A stretch of 64,000 bases of DNA from Veillonella sp. VA139 (GTDB taxonomy: Bacteria > Bacillota > Negativicutes > Veillonellales > Veillonellaceae): NCBI RefSeq assembly GCF_003992005.1, contig NZ_RQVL01000010.1, positions 1 through 64,000 of the forward strand. Direction: 5' to 3'. Both the position numbers and the translations under genes were made by a program. Positions 40,769 to 49,717 of this stretch are shown here, piece after piece. Under the pieces are notes generated by a model. The model did no database searches. It was not told the DNA's origin and saw only the letters and a list, made by a program, of their open reading frames with translations. Within the stretch, counting starts at the first letter, position 1; each line of letters opens with the position of its first letter.

Positions 40769-41176
40769 TCATTCTCTAATATCCTTTTTCATCGTCACAT
40801 TGCGTTCTTCCACTGTATTTTTACTAGTGTAAACGAAATTATCTGGTAATACCATGCCAAGTTTTTCTTGCGCAATTTTTTGAATGCGCGTAGGAGACTT
40901 TAATTCTGCTAAGCCTAGATTATATTCATAATTAGTACGATTTTCTAATACAATCTGTTCCTGTAAATTAACTGTTTCTTTACGTGCATTTTCTGTTACA
41001 CCTGTTAAGAGTAAGCAAGTCATACCTAATACCATCGCCAGTAATACAGTTAATAAACACTGACGCATATCGGGAGTTAAATCCCAAATAAACGCTTGTG
41101 TTTTTACTTTCTTTCTTCTGACGGGCTCTACATAAGGAGCTGATTGCTCCCAGTACGTAGACTTTCGTACTAACAT
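40769..41176 (-). CDS. ftsL: FtsL-like septum protein
   Basis: 135-residue single-pass protein: a basic N-tail, a membrane segment near 38-60, then a short helical/coiled region and the ELKSPTRIQKIAQEKLGM stretch typical of FtsL/DivIC C-termini. FtsL is poorly conserved; position between rsmH and the Mur genes supports the name. The ATG has a strong AGGAGG. Confidence 0.85.
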   Translation of the reverse strand: MLVRKSTYWEQSAPYVEPVRRKKVKTQAFIWDLTPDMRQCLLTVLLAMVLGMTCLLLTGVTENARKETVNLQEQIVLENRTNYEYNLGLAELKSPTRIQKIAQEKLGMVLPDNFVYTSKNTVEERNVTMKKDIRE

Positions 41177-41190
41177 AGTATTCCTCCTAA

Positions 41191-42123
41191 CTATAATTTT
41201 ACAGCCACCCGCAACTTGGCACTACGGGATCGTGGATTCTCTTCTATTTCTTTATTACTTGGTTCTATAGCCTTATTTTTTGCTTTTACTGTAGGTACAT
41301 GATGACACACACAAACTGGTAAATTCGGTGGGCAGGTACATCCCTGCGCTAATTCTTTAAATGTTTGCTTGGTAATTCTATCTTCCAAGGAGTGGAAAGT
41401 AATCACCGCGATTCTTCCACCTGGGTGTAACATAGATACAGCATCTACGAAAGCATCATGCAATATCTGCAATTCCTGATTGACTTCGATACGAAGTGCT
41501 TGGAAGGTTCGTTTGGCTGGATGTGGTCCATCTTGTCTAGCCTTTGCTGGTATGGCACGTTTAATGATATCCACCAACTGAAAGGTAGTTACGATAGGTG
41601 CTTCCTCTCTAGCTTCTATAATGAATTGGACAATCCGTTTCGCCCATCGTTCTTCACCATAGTCCCAAATAATCCGATATAAGTCATCACTAGAGTAGGT
41701 ATTTACTATCGTTTCTGCGGTCAACGTACCAGTTTGATTCATGCGCATATCTAAAGGACCATCTTGCATATAAGAAAATCCTCTTTCCGCCGTATCTAAT
41801 TGATGACTGGATACACCTAAGTCAAAGACAAATCCATCCACTTCATAAATACCAGTCTCTTGCAAAGCTTGTTTTAAGTTGGAAAAGTTAGTTTTTATGA
41901 CTTTCACCTGACAAGACAAATCAGATAATCGTTGAGATGCCGCCTCTAATGCCGCTACGTCTTGATCTAAACCAATCATCATACCTTCTGAAGATAAATG
42001 TTCACCGATGGCATGGGAATGCCCACCACCACCTAATGTACAGTCCACATAGGTTCCATTTGGTTTAATCGCCAATCCTTCTAGCGTTTCATTGAGTAAT
42101 ACACTCACATGATGAAAGTCCAT
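41191..42123 (-). CDS. rsmH: 16S rRNA (cytosine-1402-N4) methyltransferase
   Basis: 310-residue SAM-dependent methyltransferase (MraW). YVDCTLGGGGHS near 26 is the SAM loop; FDLGVSSHQLD, RTFQALRIEVN and ITFHSLEDR are family hallmarks. It follows mraZ by ten bases. Confidence 0.97.
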   Translation of the reverse strand: MDFHHVSVLLNETLEGLAIKPNGTYVDCTLGGGGHSHAIGEHLSSEGMMIGLDQDVAALEAASQRLSDLSCQVKVIKTNFSNLKQALQETGIYEVDGFVFDLGVSSHQLDTAERGFSYMQDGPLDMRMNQTGTLTAETIVNTYSSDDLYRIIWDYGEERWAKRIVQFIIEAREEAPIVTTFQLVDIIKRAIPAKARQDGPHPAKRTFQALRIEVNQELQILHDAFVDAVSMLHPGGRIAVITFHSLEDRITKQTFKELAQGCTCPPNLPVCVCHHVPTVKAKNKAIEPSNKEIEENPRSRSAKLRVAVKL

Positions 42124-42133
42124 AATTCCTCAC

Positions 42134-42571
42134 TTAAAATCCAATATCATCCAAATCAAGTTCTTCTGCCATGGCCTCAATATTGCCGTAAATTTCGTTG
42201 TTATATGCTTCCCAACGAGTTTTACTCCAAATTTCGATGCGTTCACCATTACCAACCACAACTACATCTTTTTTTAGTTCACCATGGGCACGTAGATTAC
42301 TAGGTATCAACACTCGACCTTGTTTATCAAACTCAAGGTCAGCTGCACCCCCTACAAAAAAACGAACTAGCCCACGTTGATTGGCTTTATTTGAGCTTTG
42401 AGAACTTAATTTTTTTGCAATTTCATCAAATTTTTCTTGGGTATAAATGGCTAAGGTATTATCAAAATATCGTGTCACAACACAAGTTTCTCCTAGTTGT
42501 TCACGCATTTTGGCGGGAATGATCATGCGTCCTTTACTATCGATTGTATGTGAAAATTCACCTTTAAACAT
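42134..42571 (-). CDS. mraZ: Transcriptional regulator MraZ
   Basis: 145 residues with two SpoVT/AbrB-like repeats: one at 1-50 (DSKGRMIIPAKMRE) and one at about 75-125 (DKQGRVLIPSNLR). Family members repress their own dcw operon by binding spaced TGGG/GTGG repeats. Such repeats lie 40-95 bases upstream on minus. First gene of the cluster. Confidence 0.96.
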   Translation of the reverse strand: MFKGEFSHTIDSKGRMIIPAKMREQLGETCVVTRYFDNTLAIYTQEKFDEIAKKLSSQSSNKANQRGLVRFFVGGAADLEFDKQGRVLIPSNLRAHGELKKDVVVVGNGERIEIWSKTRWEAYNNEIYGNIEAMAEELDLDDIGF

Positions 42572-42613
42572 AGCAAGGACACCTCCTTTTCTCTCACCTA
42601 TTTGTCCTCATTA

Positions 42614-42702
42614 CCACTATATGGTAAATTTTACCACATTCCCCCACTTTTCACAACAAAATAACCACCCAATTTATAGATATTTATACAAAAATATTTC
42701 AA
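42614..42702 (-). promoter_or_regulatory. mraZ promoter with MraZ-box-like repeats
   Basis: On minus, TTGAAA (42702-42697) and TATAAA (42678-42673) are spaced by 18. Downstream, GTGG occurs at 42668, 42647, 42637 and 42617, the latter three in a 10-bp register with one position missing. This is the arrangement expected of an autoregulatory MraZ operator. Confidence 0.55.
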
Positions 42703-42793
42703 CTCTACAGTAACAGCAAATGTATATATCAATAATTATATATTTGTTCGTATCTTTAACGATTATATCAAACATTTTTAGGTATTTATAACT

Positions 42794-42830
42794 GTGGTAA
42801 AAAGTGGGTAAATTTTTCCACTTTTCACCA
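42794..42830. promoter_or_regulatory. Second GTGG repeat cluster, opposite orientation
   Basis: On plus, GTGG at 42794 and 42804 (10-bp spacing) followed by an inverted CCAC at 42818. It resembles MraZ boxes but lies upstream of the mraZ promoter. Could be a further operator or chance in AT-rich DNA. Confidence 0.3.
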
Positions 42831-42902
42831 AAATAAATTTACAATGTGAGAATCTACTCTTATCATTTGGTAAGATAACCCAACTACAGCAAAAAAAAGT
42901 GA

Positions 42903-42938
42903 CTATAACAAAAAAGTAAAAAGTACTTTTAGTTATAG
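42903..42938 (-). terminator. Terminator, third in series before mraZ
   Basis: CTATAAC plus AAAAGTA pair with TACTTTT plus GTTATAG; on minus a run of eight T follows (42898-42891). Confidence 0.75.
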
Positions 42939-42951
42939 CCTCGCTTTATAT

Positions 42952-42997
42952 AAAAAAAGAGAGAAAAATTGATGCTATTTAATCAAATTCCCTCTCT
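42952..42997 (-). terminator. Terminator, second in series before mraZ
   Basis: AGAGAG/CTCTCT with AT-rich inner pairing; on minus seven T follow directly. Confidence 0.8.
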
Positions 42998-43006
42998 ATT
43001 ATATAA

Positions 43007-43026
43007 GGGCTGTGGTATTACAGCCC
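43007..43026 (-). terminator. Terminator after the aminotransferase gene
   Basis: GGGCTGT/ACAGCCC stem with a 6-base loop, then TTATATAA on minus, about 58 bases past the stop. Confidence 0.75.
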
Positions 43027-43083
43027 CTTTCTTATCATTATATTCTCATGATACATCTATTTTATTTATTAACTTTCAAGGTA

Positions 43084-44328
43084 TTACAATTGCCCTACTC
43101 GTTTCATTGCATCATAAATACGTTGTGCTAACCCTGTAATTTGTCGCTTTGGAATAGAACATACAGCAATACGAACACCACCTGCTACAGGAATTAAAAA
43201 CACATTTTCTTTTTTCAATTCATCTGATAACTCTTTTGGATTATCGCTTGGAATCGTTACAAAGAAACCACCCATGTATGGCAACATTGGTAAGTTGATT
43301 CCTTTCCCTTCACATTCTAAGATAGCTGCCCGTTCTTCTACAAGATGCGAGTAACAATTACGTTCTTCTTCATAGCGTTTTAATTTTTCAGGATCAAGCA
43401 CGATATTAGCGACCGTACGCATAGCTGGTCGATTAATATTAGACCAAGTACCACGAGATGTCATTTGGTTAATATCAAAAAACTCCTGTGCCACTTCTTT
43501 ATCAGAAGTAATGCCTAACATACAACCAACACGTTGACCATACATTGTAAATCCTTTGGAAATGCTATAGCATGCGACTGTTAAAATATCTTTAGGCAAG
43601 TGTTCAAATTTTTTAAAGAAGCGACGTACATCTTCCTTAGGTCCCGAGAAATCAATGTATGCCACATCTACTCCAATAATTACTTTATTGTTACCTGTGT
43701 CTACTATCTCTTTCACTAAATCTAATACCTTATCCCAATCACTTTCAGATAGGGAGAAACCTGTAGGATTATTCCCAGGTGTATTAAAAATAATCAACAC
43801 ATTTTCCTGTTCTTGTGCTGTGGCACGAACTAATTCTTCCAAGGCTGGAAAGTTATATCCATAGTTCTCATCAAATAATGGATATGTTACCAATTCACGA
43901 CCATTGTCATTGCAAATTTGTTTATAAGCACCCCAATACCAATCGGCAGTGATAACCTTATTACCTAGCTCAGTGTAGTTATGCACTAAATGATGAATTC
44001 CACCTGTACCTCCTGCTGTGGCAATCCCTTCGATATAGGCATCTGGTCTAGACTGACCAAAACACTCTTGCTTGCAAGCCTCCACAAAATCCGCTAACCC
44101 CTCAATCGGTGCATAGGCAACATATTCATTTTTTGGCAAATTACGAAATTCTGTTTCTACTGTTTTTAAGAATACAATTTCTCCTTCTTCATCTAAAATT
44201 GATCCTACCGTACCAATTAACACATTTTCTTTGCCATATTGTTTCGCTGCTTCTTGTGCCTGTGAGTTAATCGCAAAAATCACATCATTTGCTTTTTTTC
44301 CACGGGCTTGTTTTGCTGCTATACTCAT
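43084..44328 (-). CDS. Class I/II aminotransferase (aspartate/aromatic type)
   Basis: PLP enzyme of 414 residues. The Schiff-base lysine is in YSISKGFTMYGQRVG near 250; NTPGNNPTG and the Arg in GGVRIAVCS near the C-terminus complete the fold-type I signature. It resembles aspartate/aromatic aminotransferases; the amino acid is not settled by sequence alone. It stands alone, ends at a terminator and lies beside the branched-chain amino-acid transporter. Confidence 0.85.
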   Translation of the reverse strand: MSIAAKQARGKKANDVIFAINSQAQEAAKQYGKENVLIGTVGSILDEEGEIVFLKTVETEFRNLPKNEYVAYAPIEGLADFVEACKQECFGQSRPDAYIEGIATAGGTGGIHHLVHNYTELGNKVITADWYWGAYKQICNDNGRELVTYPLFDENYGYNFPALEELVRATAQEQENVLIIFNTPGNNPTGFSLSESDWDKVLDLVKEIVDTGNNKVIIGVDVAYIDFSGPKEDVRRFFKKFEHLPKDILTVACYSISKGFTMYGQRVGCMLGITSDKEVAQEFFDINQMTSRGTWSNINRPAMRTVANIVLDPEKLKRYEEERNCYSHLVEERAAILECEGKGINLPMLPYMGGFFVTIPSDNPKELSDELKKENVFLIPVAGGVRIAVCSIPKRQITGLAQRIYDAMKRVGQL

Positions 44329-44746
44329 AGTTACACCTTCCTATATGAATATAAAAATATATTATGTTGGTATACTATTAGTTTACAAGAAATTTGATTC
44401 TCCTACAAGGCATAGAGCTCATGTATACACAATAGATTTTAGTGCTTTTCAATTTTTATCTTATGAAAGTATATCATCATACAAGATGTCTTACATTATG
44501 AAAGTCTGCACCCCTATACAGTCATTTCTGTACATTCTTATGATAGTATTTATACTCAGGTATACGCCATTTCTATATGTAGCATCTATACATTCAAAGT
44601 ATATAAATAAAAAGCAGATACGCAACCACAATGGATTGTATATCTGCTGTCTATCTTTATACAGTTATCTATCAAAGACAATATCCTTGTATTTGATCCT
44701 ATATGTACCTTTTACTATCTAGAATAGTCAGGAATGAACCTTGACA
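44329..44746. other. Intergenic region, aminotransferase to livF
   Basis: About 420 AT-rich bases. It holds the liv terminator at 44613-44648 and, presumably, the aminotransferase promoter. TATGAAAGT occurs twice (about 44462 and 44496). No gene is supported. Confidence 0.5.
44613..44648 (-). terminator. Terminator after livF
   Basis: AGCAGATA/TATCTGCT stem with a 20-base loop, then TTTTTATT on minus; 100 bases beyond livF. Confidence 0.75.
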
Positions 44747-45457
44747 TTATTCTACTCTACCCCCTAGGTACGCTTCCATGACTCTAGGGTCGTGGCGAAT
44801 TTCTTCGGCTGGTCCTGAAAGAACGATTTTACCTGTTTCTAATACATATGCATAGTCAGCTATTTTCAAAGCTTGACGTACATTTTGCTCTACTAACAAT
44901 ACTGTCGTTCCTTCGGCGCTAATCTCTTTGATAACTTCAAAAATTTCATTCACTACCAACGGCGCCAAACCCATGGATGGTTCATCTAGTAACAACAGTT
45001 TAGGACGAGCCATTAAAGCACGACCAATGGCAAGCATCTGCTGTTGTCCACCAGATAAAGTACCACCTAATTGGTAACTACGTTCGTCAAGAATAGGGAA
45101 TCGTTTGAACACTTTTTTAATATCATCGTTGATTTCAGCATCCTTACGAATATAGGCTCCCATTTCTAGATTTTCGTAAACACTCATATCTTGTAATATT
45201 TGACGACCTTCTGGGACGAGGGAAATACCAGATTTCACAATATCATGGGTTTTCATAGATGTAATATCTTTACCTTCAAAGGTAATGCGACCTTCTGTAG
45301 GTTTTACTAAACCCATGATAGAACGCATGGTTGTCGATTTACCAGCACCATTGGCACCAATCAAAGATACAATAGAACCTTGAGGAACTTCTAAGTTAAT
45401 AGATTTTAAGGCTGTTATATGACCATAACCAGCTACTACATTTTCAATTTTTAACAT
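44747..45457 (-). CDS. livF: Branched-chain amino-acid ABC transporter ATPase LivF
   Basis: 236-residue ATP-binding subunit. Walker A GANGAGKST (about 34-42), signature LSGGQQQML and Walker B LLLDEPSMGL are intact. It follows livG by one base; the pair powers import. Confidence 0.96.
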   Translation of the reverse strand: MLKIENVVAGYGHITALKSINLEVPQGSIVSLIGANGAGKSTTMRSIMGLVKPTEGRITFEGKDITSMKTHDIVKSGISLVPEGRQILQDMSVYENLEMGAYIRKDAEINDDIKKVFKRFPILDERSYQLGGTLSGGQQQMLAIGRALMARPKLLLLDEPSMGLAPLVVNEIFEVIKEISAEGTTVLLVEQNVRQALKIADYAYVLETGKIVLSGPAEEIRHDPRVMEAYLGGRVE

Positions 45458-45458
45458 A

Positions 45459-46217
45459 TTATTCCTCCTTTCCTAAGTACGCTTCGATTACATCTGGATT
45501 GTTTTGAATTTCTTGTGGAGTTCCTTCTGCAATCTTTTTGCCGAAGTTCAACACTGCTAAGCGGTCACAAATATTCATCATCAACGCCATATCATGCTCG
45601 ATGACCACCACGGTAATACCTAAATCACGGATTTTCCCGATCAATTGGCGCAACACCTCTGTCTCACTATCGTTCATACCTGCCGCAGGCTCATCCAATA
45701 AAATCAATTGTGGATGCGTTGCTAAGGCACGAGCAATTTCCAAACGACGTTGCTTACCATATGGTAAAGATGTAGCTACTTCTTCCGCATCTTCTTCTAA
45801 GCCAACCAGTTTTAAAAACTCATAGGCAATACCACGGCAACGCTCTTCTTCAATGCGTTGGCGTTTTGTACGGAAGAAGCTAGACAACACACCAGAACCT
45901 GTACGACAATGCATACCGGTCAATACAGTTTCCAAGGCCGTCATATTACCGAATAAACGGATATTTTGGAACGTTCTCGCAATCCCCATCTCCACCGTAC
46001 GATGTGGTTTAATGCCCACTACATTCATACCATCGAAGACAATATTGCCAGTACTGACAGGGAATACGCCAGTAATCAAGTTGAACAGCGTTGTTTTACC
46101 GGCCCCATTCGGTCCGATGACACCAAAGACTTCCCCTTGGTTCACTTGGAAGGTAACCCCTGTCAAGGCAGCCACACCGCCAAAGCTTTTACTTACATCA
46201 TCTAATTGTAATAGCAT
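45459..46217 (-). CDS. livG: Branched-chain amino-acid ABC transporter ATPase LivG
   Basis: 252-residue ATPase. Walker A GPNGAGKTT near 36, TFQNIRLF in the Q-loop region, signature YGKQRRLEIARAL (degenerate, as usual in LivG) and LLDEPAAGMN are present, with the C-terminal helix AYLGKE. Confidence 0.96.
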   Translation of the reverse strand: MLLQLDDVSKSFGGVAALTGVTFQVNQGEVFGVIGPNGAGKTTLFNLITGVFPVSTGNIVFDGMNVVGIKPHRTVEMGIARTFQNIRLFGNMTALETVLTGMHCRTGSGVLSSFFRTKRQRIEEERCRGIAYEFLKLVGLEEDAEEVATSLPYGKQRRLEIARALATHPQLILLDEPAAGMNDSETEVLRQLIGKIRDLGITVVVIEHDMALMMNICDRLAVLNFGKKIAEGTPQEIQNNPDVIEAYLGKEE

Positions 46218-46226
46218 GGTTACCTC

Positions 46227-47240
46227 CTATTCTTGACCAGACTTGCTTTGTGTTTTATAAGCTTCAAAGCGTTCTGTTAATACTTGCGTTTCTGGAATAT
46301 ATGCTTTCTTTTTCACACCCAATTTGCGATAAATTTTGTCCATTAAATCTTCTGTCAAAATACCATCTGGGCGAACAGCCATCAAGATAACTAGTAATGC
46401 GCCATAAATAATATCCCGGTAATCTGCTAAGAAACGCAATACTTCTGGTAACAATGTCAAAATGAAAGAGCCTAGTACAGACCCCCATACTACATTGGAA
46501 CCACCAAACACAGGGAACAATAAAATTTGCACTACTTTGTGGTAGCTAAAATCTGTAGGGTTGATGAAGTTTGTAATATGTGCATACAAACCACCGCCAA
46601 TACCAGCAATGAAAGCACCGATGACAAAGGCTAACATTTTGTAATACACCACATTGATACCCATTAACTCTGCTGCATGGTCATCTGCTTTAATGGCTTG
46701 GAATGCACGCCCTACACGACTATTGTGGATGCGTAAGCAGAACAATATCACTAGTGCTAAAATCACCAACAAAATAATGATGGTCAACAAGTTACCCCAT
46801 GTTAATGCATCAATGTCTAACAAACCGTCCATATCAAACTCATAGATATAGTTCGTCAATTCTTGAGCAATCGCTGGAATTCCTGAAAGGCCCAAGGCTC
46901 CATTGGTCACTTCTAAGTTCAAAAAGATAACACGTACTACTTCACCAAAGCCCAAGGTAGCAATGGCAAGGTATAAACCTTTCAAGCGTGTAGTTGGTAA
47001 ACCAATCACAATAGCTACTAAGGCCGCCACGACACCACCAATGAAGATAGCAATCGGAATCGGTAACTCAGCTTTCAGAGTGAGCAAAGCACCCACGTAG
47101 GCACCCACGCTCATAAAACCAGCCGCACCCAATGTCAACTGTCCTGTAGAAAGGGTGAAGAAAATGGAAATACCCATAATAGCATTGATGATGAAGAACA
47201 TCACAATTTGTAGATAATATGGATTTAAAATTTCACTCAT
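46227..47240 (-). CDS. livM: Branched-chain amino-acid ABC transporter permease LivM
   Basis: 337-residue permease with eight or nine membrane segments and the cytoplasmic loop GRAFQAIKADDHAAELMGIN that contacts the ATPases. Its ATG overlaps the livH stop by four bases. The C-terminal tail is hydrophilic. Confidence 0.95.
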   Translation of the reverse strand: MSEILNPYYLQIVMFFIINAIMGISIFFTLSTGQLTLGAAGFMSVGAYVGALLTLKAELPIPIAIFIGGVVAALVAIVIGLPTTRLKGLYLAIATLGFGEVVRVIFLNLEVTNGALGLSGIPAIAQELTNYIYEFDMDGLLDIDALTWGNLLTIIILLVILALVILFCLRIHNSRVGRAFQAIKADDHAAELMGINVVYYKMLAFVIGAFIAGIGGGLYAHITNFINPTDFSYHKVVQILLFPVFGGSNVVWGSVLGSFILTLLPEVLRFLADYRDIIYGALLVILMAVRPDGILTEDLMDKIYRKLGVKKKAYIPETQVLTERFEAYKTQSKSGQE

Positions 47241-48118
47241 GGTCGTCCCCCCTTATCTTTGGATCCGAATAACCCTTGTGGTCTCCAGAACAATAAGAGA
47301 ATGATTAACCCAAAGGCTACAGCATCACGGTAAGAAGATGCCCCATAGGCTACGGAGAATACTTCAGATACACCTAAGATGAATCCACCAACCATCGCAC
47401 CAGTGATGTTTCCAAGCCCGCCAAGAATTAACACTGCTAATCCTTTAAATCCGATAACAACACCCATCATAGGCTCTACGGCATCGAAGGATAAACCAAC
47501 CAGCACACCAGCGGCAGATCCTAATGCAGAAGCGAGCATCACTGTTACAGAAATAACTAGTGTCGGGTTGATACCCAATAAGGATGCCGTTTCTGTGCTC
47601 AAGGATACAGCACGGATAGCTTTACCAATTTTAGTTTTTTTAATGAGTACATTTAAAATCAACATTAACACAATGGATACGCCAAGTCCAATGATTTGAA
47701 CCATGGAAATTTTGAACATACCAAAATCGATGAGTCCACCAATGAAATCTGGTGGAAATGAACGTGTTTGTGGACCCCACACAAGTAAGGCTACACTTTC
47801 AATAAAAATAGATACGCCAATTGTGGAAATCAATGGCGCCAAATGGGATACATTTTTTTTGCGAAGTGGACGAAGTGCCACAAACTCTAATAGATATCCA
47901 AGAATTGCCCCTACCAGCATAGCCACAAAAATAGCTACGAATATATTAGCTTCAAAGACTGTCACCATAAATAAACCCACGAAGGCACCTATCATAAAGA
48001 TGCCTCCGTGAGCCATGTTGATGATGTTCAACACACCAAACACAAGTGTCAATCCGATCGCTAATACTGCATAGAGACTGCCTAAAGTAAGGCCATTCAC
48101 TAATTGCTGTAAAAACAT
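47237..48118 (-). CDS. livH: Branched-chain amino-acid ABC transporter permease LivH
   Basis: 293 residues from the ATG at 48118, which has TAGGAG upstream; a longer frame to 48196 would run into livJ. MFLQQLVNGLTLGSLYAL-like start, NMAHGG near 42 and GKAIRAVSLSTETASLLGIN are family features. About eight membrane segments. Confidence 0.95.
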   Translation of the reverse strand: MFLQQLVNGLTLGSLYAVLAIGLTLVFGVLNIINMAHGGIFMIGAFVGLFMVTVFEANIFVAIFVAMLVGAILGYLLEFVALRPLRKKNVSHLAPLISTIGVSIFIESVALLVWGPQTRSFPPDFIGGLIDFGMFKISMVQIIGLGVSIVLMLILNVLIKKTKIGKAIRAVSLSTETASLLGINPTLVISVTVMLASALGSAAGVLVGLSFDAVEPMMGVVIGFKGLAVLILGGLGNITGAMVGGFILGVSEVFSVAYGASSYRDAVAFGLIILLLFWRPQGLFGSKDKGGRP

Positions 48119-48128
48119 CGTGTAACTC

Positions 48129-49277
48129 CTATTTTTGTAATGCGTCGAACTGACCGTTTTTAATTTGTAAAACTTGAACTTCCATAGATGGGTCACGTTT
48201 TTCGTTAAATTGGAATTTACCAGTTACCCCTACGAAGTCTGTAATACCTTTTAAGGCATTACGGAATTTTTCGCGATCTGTTGTAGAGCCAGCTGCTTTT
48301 AAAGCGGCTTCGTACAAGAACACAGCATCATATGCTTGTGCTGCAAATTGATCTGGTTCATGACCATATTTTTCTACATAAGCTTTGCGGAAGTCGCGAA
48401 CTTTTTGGTCATCTTTGTTAGGGAACCAAGGTGTACCTACGATCGCACCATCAGCAGCGGCACCTGCATTTTTAATGAAAGCTGGGCTGTTGAAACCATT
48501 GGAACCTACTACTGGTTGGTTCATGCCAAGTTCACGCATTTTTTTCATAATCAATGCCCCTTCTTGGTACAAGGATGCAACGATGATGATATCAGGTTTT
48601 GCTTGTTGAATTTTAGTCAACTGTGCAGAGAAATCTGTATCTTTATCAGCAAACGTTTCTGTGGCTACAATTTGAACCCCTTCAGATTCCAATGCTTTTT
48701 TCGCTGTGTTGTTTACAGAAACCATTTGGTCGTTGTTGTTGGAATACATAATCGCTGCTGTTTTGAAACCTAATACTTTATGAGATTGACGAATCGCTGC
48801 GTCTACTGCCAAAGATTCTGGTACAGCATTACGGAAAATATAATCTCCGATATCTGTGATGCCTTCTGCAGTTGTAGAAGTACCCAATGCTACCACTTTA
48901 TTTTTATTAGCAATCGGTCCTGCTGCCATCATTTCGCCAGATAACATAGGTCCAATGACAGCTACGACTTTATCTTTTGCAATCACTTTGTTCATCGCGT
49001 TGATGGCTTCGTTCTTGTCACCTTTTGTGTCTTCCACTAACAAATTAATTTTTACATTGTTAGCATCGCCGTTAATTTGTGCTACCGCTAACTCTGCACC
49101 ATTCTTAATAGACTCGCCATAGGCAGCTGCTGCGCCAGACGTAGTCGTCAATAAGGCTACTTTTGCTTCATTTGCATTGTTTGTTGATGAACTATTGCCA
49201 CCGCAACCAGCGATCGCCGCAGCCAAAATAGCCGTAGCACCCAATGCTAGTGCACGTTTGAACATGGATTTTTTCAT
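48129..49277 (-). CDS. livJ: Branched-chain amino-acid-binding lipoprotein LivJ/LivK
   Basis: 382-residue periplasmic-type binding protein. A basic N-terminus and hydrophobic stretch end in the lipobox LAAAIAGC, so it is anchored by a lipidated Cys near 25. A Ser/Asn linker precedes the type I binding fold, with VAVIGPMLSGEM and the AAQAYDAV segment. The chosen ATG follows AAAGGGTG; 22 upstream in-frame residues do not look like a signal. First gene of livJHMGF. Confidence 0.93.
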   Translation of the reverse strand: MKKSMFKRALALGATAILAAAIAGCGGNSSSTNNANEAKVALLTTTSGAAAAYGESIKNGAELAVAQINGDANNVKINLLVEDTKGDKNEAINAMNKVIAKDKVVAVIGPMLSGEMMAAGPIANKNKVVALGTSTTAEGITDIGDYIFRNAVPESLAVDAAIRQSHKVLGFKTAAIMYSNNNDQMVSVNNTAKKALESEGVQIVATETFADKDTDFSAQLTKIQQAKPDIIIVASLYQEGALIMKKMRELGMNQPVVGSNGFNSPAFIKNAGAAADGAIVGTPWFPNKDDQKVRDFRKAYVEKYGHEPDQFAAQAYDAVFLYEAALKAAGSTTDREKFRNALKGITDFVGVTGKFQFNEKRDPSMEVQVLQIKNGQFDALQK

Positions 49278-49717
49278 GTTACACCCTTTCTTTTTAAAAA
49301 CTCCTCGTTTGGATTTTCTCACCGTGAAAGTCACCTTTACCATTTCACTTCATTAGCATAGGAGAAATATATACTCCTATAGAAAATCTATGCTTTCCTA
49401 TTATGAATGTAACATGAGCACATTGTCAAATATAAATATAAGAATTTAGTTATGAGTTTTTTTAGTAAACCTATAACGTATATTTTCCTTATTTTTGTAT
49501 TTTTAAGGAGGACAAACATCTTTTTAAACATTTGTTGTCAATGTATCACCACTACCACTGGGATATACGCCTACTGGGCTCTCATGTTCTGTGATTATAC
49601 GATTATCCTTTTGCTGTCTATTTTAATATTAGTGGGTAATAAAATTGGTGATGAAAGTTAACACTCTCATCACCAAATTATGTGTAGATTAGTTTTTTTA
49701 GTTACCTATGTAAGATG
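49278..49717. other. Intergenic region, livJ to ahcY
   Basis: About 440 bases. The ahcY terminator is at 49647-49675. The rest should contain the liv promoter. An AGGAGG at about 49506 on plus has no start codon at a usable distance, and a 69-codon plus-strand frame across it lacks a ribosome site, so I call no gene. Confidence 0.5.
49647..49675 (-). terminator. Terminator after ahcY
   Basis: GGTGATGA/TCATCACC stem, then AATTTTATT on minus; 43 bases past the ahcY stop. Confidence 0.75.

Noticed and set aside
44231-44722. 163-codon plus-strand frame between the aminotransferase and livF
   Set aside because: Runs through the aminotransferase 5' end and the liv terminator; Tyr/Ile/Ser-rich and without a ribosome site.
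49452-49661. 69-codon hydrophobic plus-strand frame between livJ and ahcY
   Set aside because: No ribosome site before its ATG, and the frame ends within the ahcY terminator.
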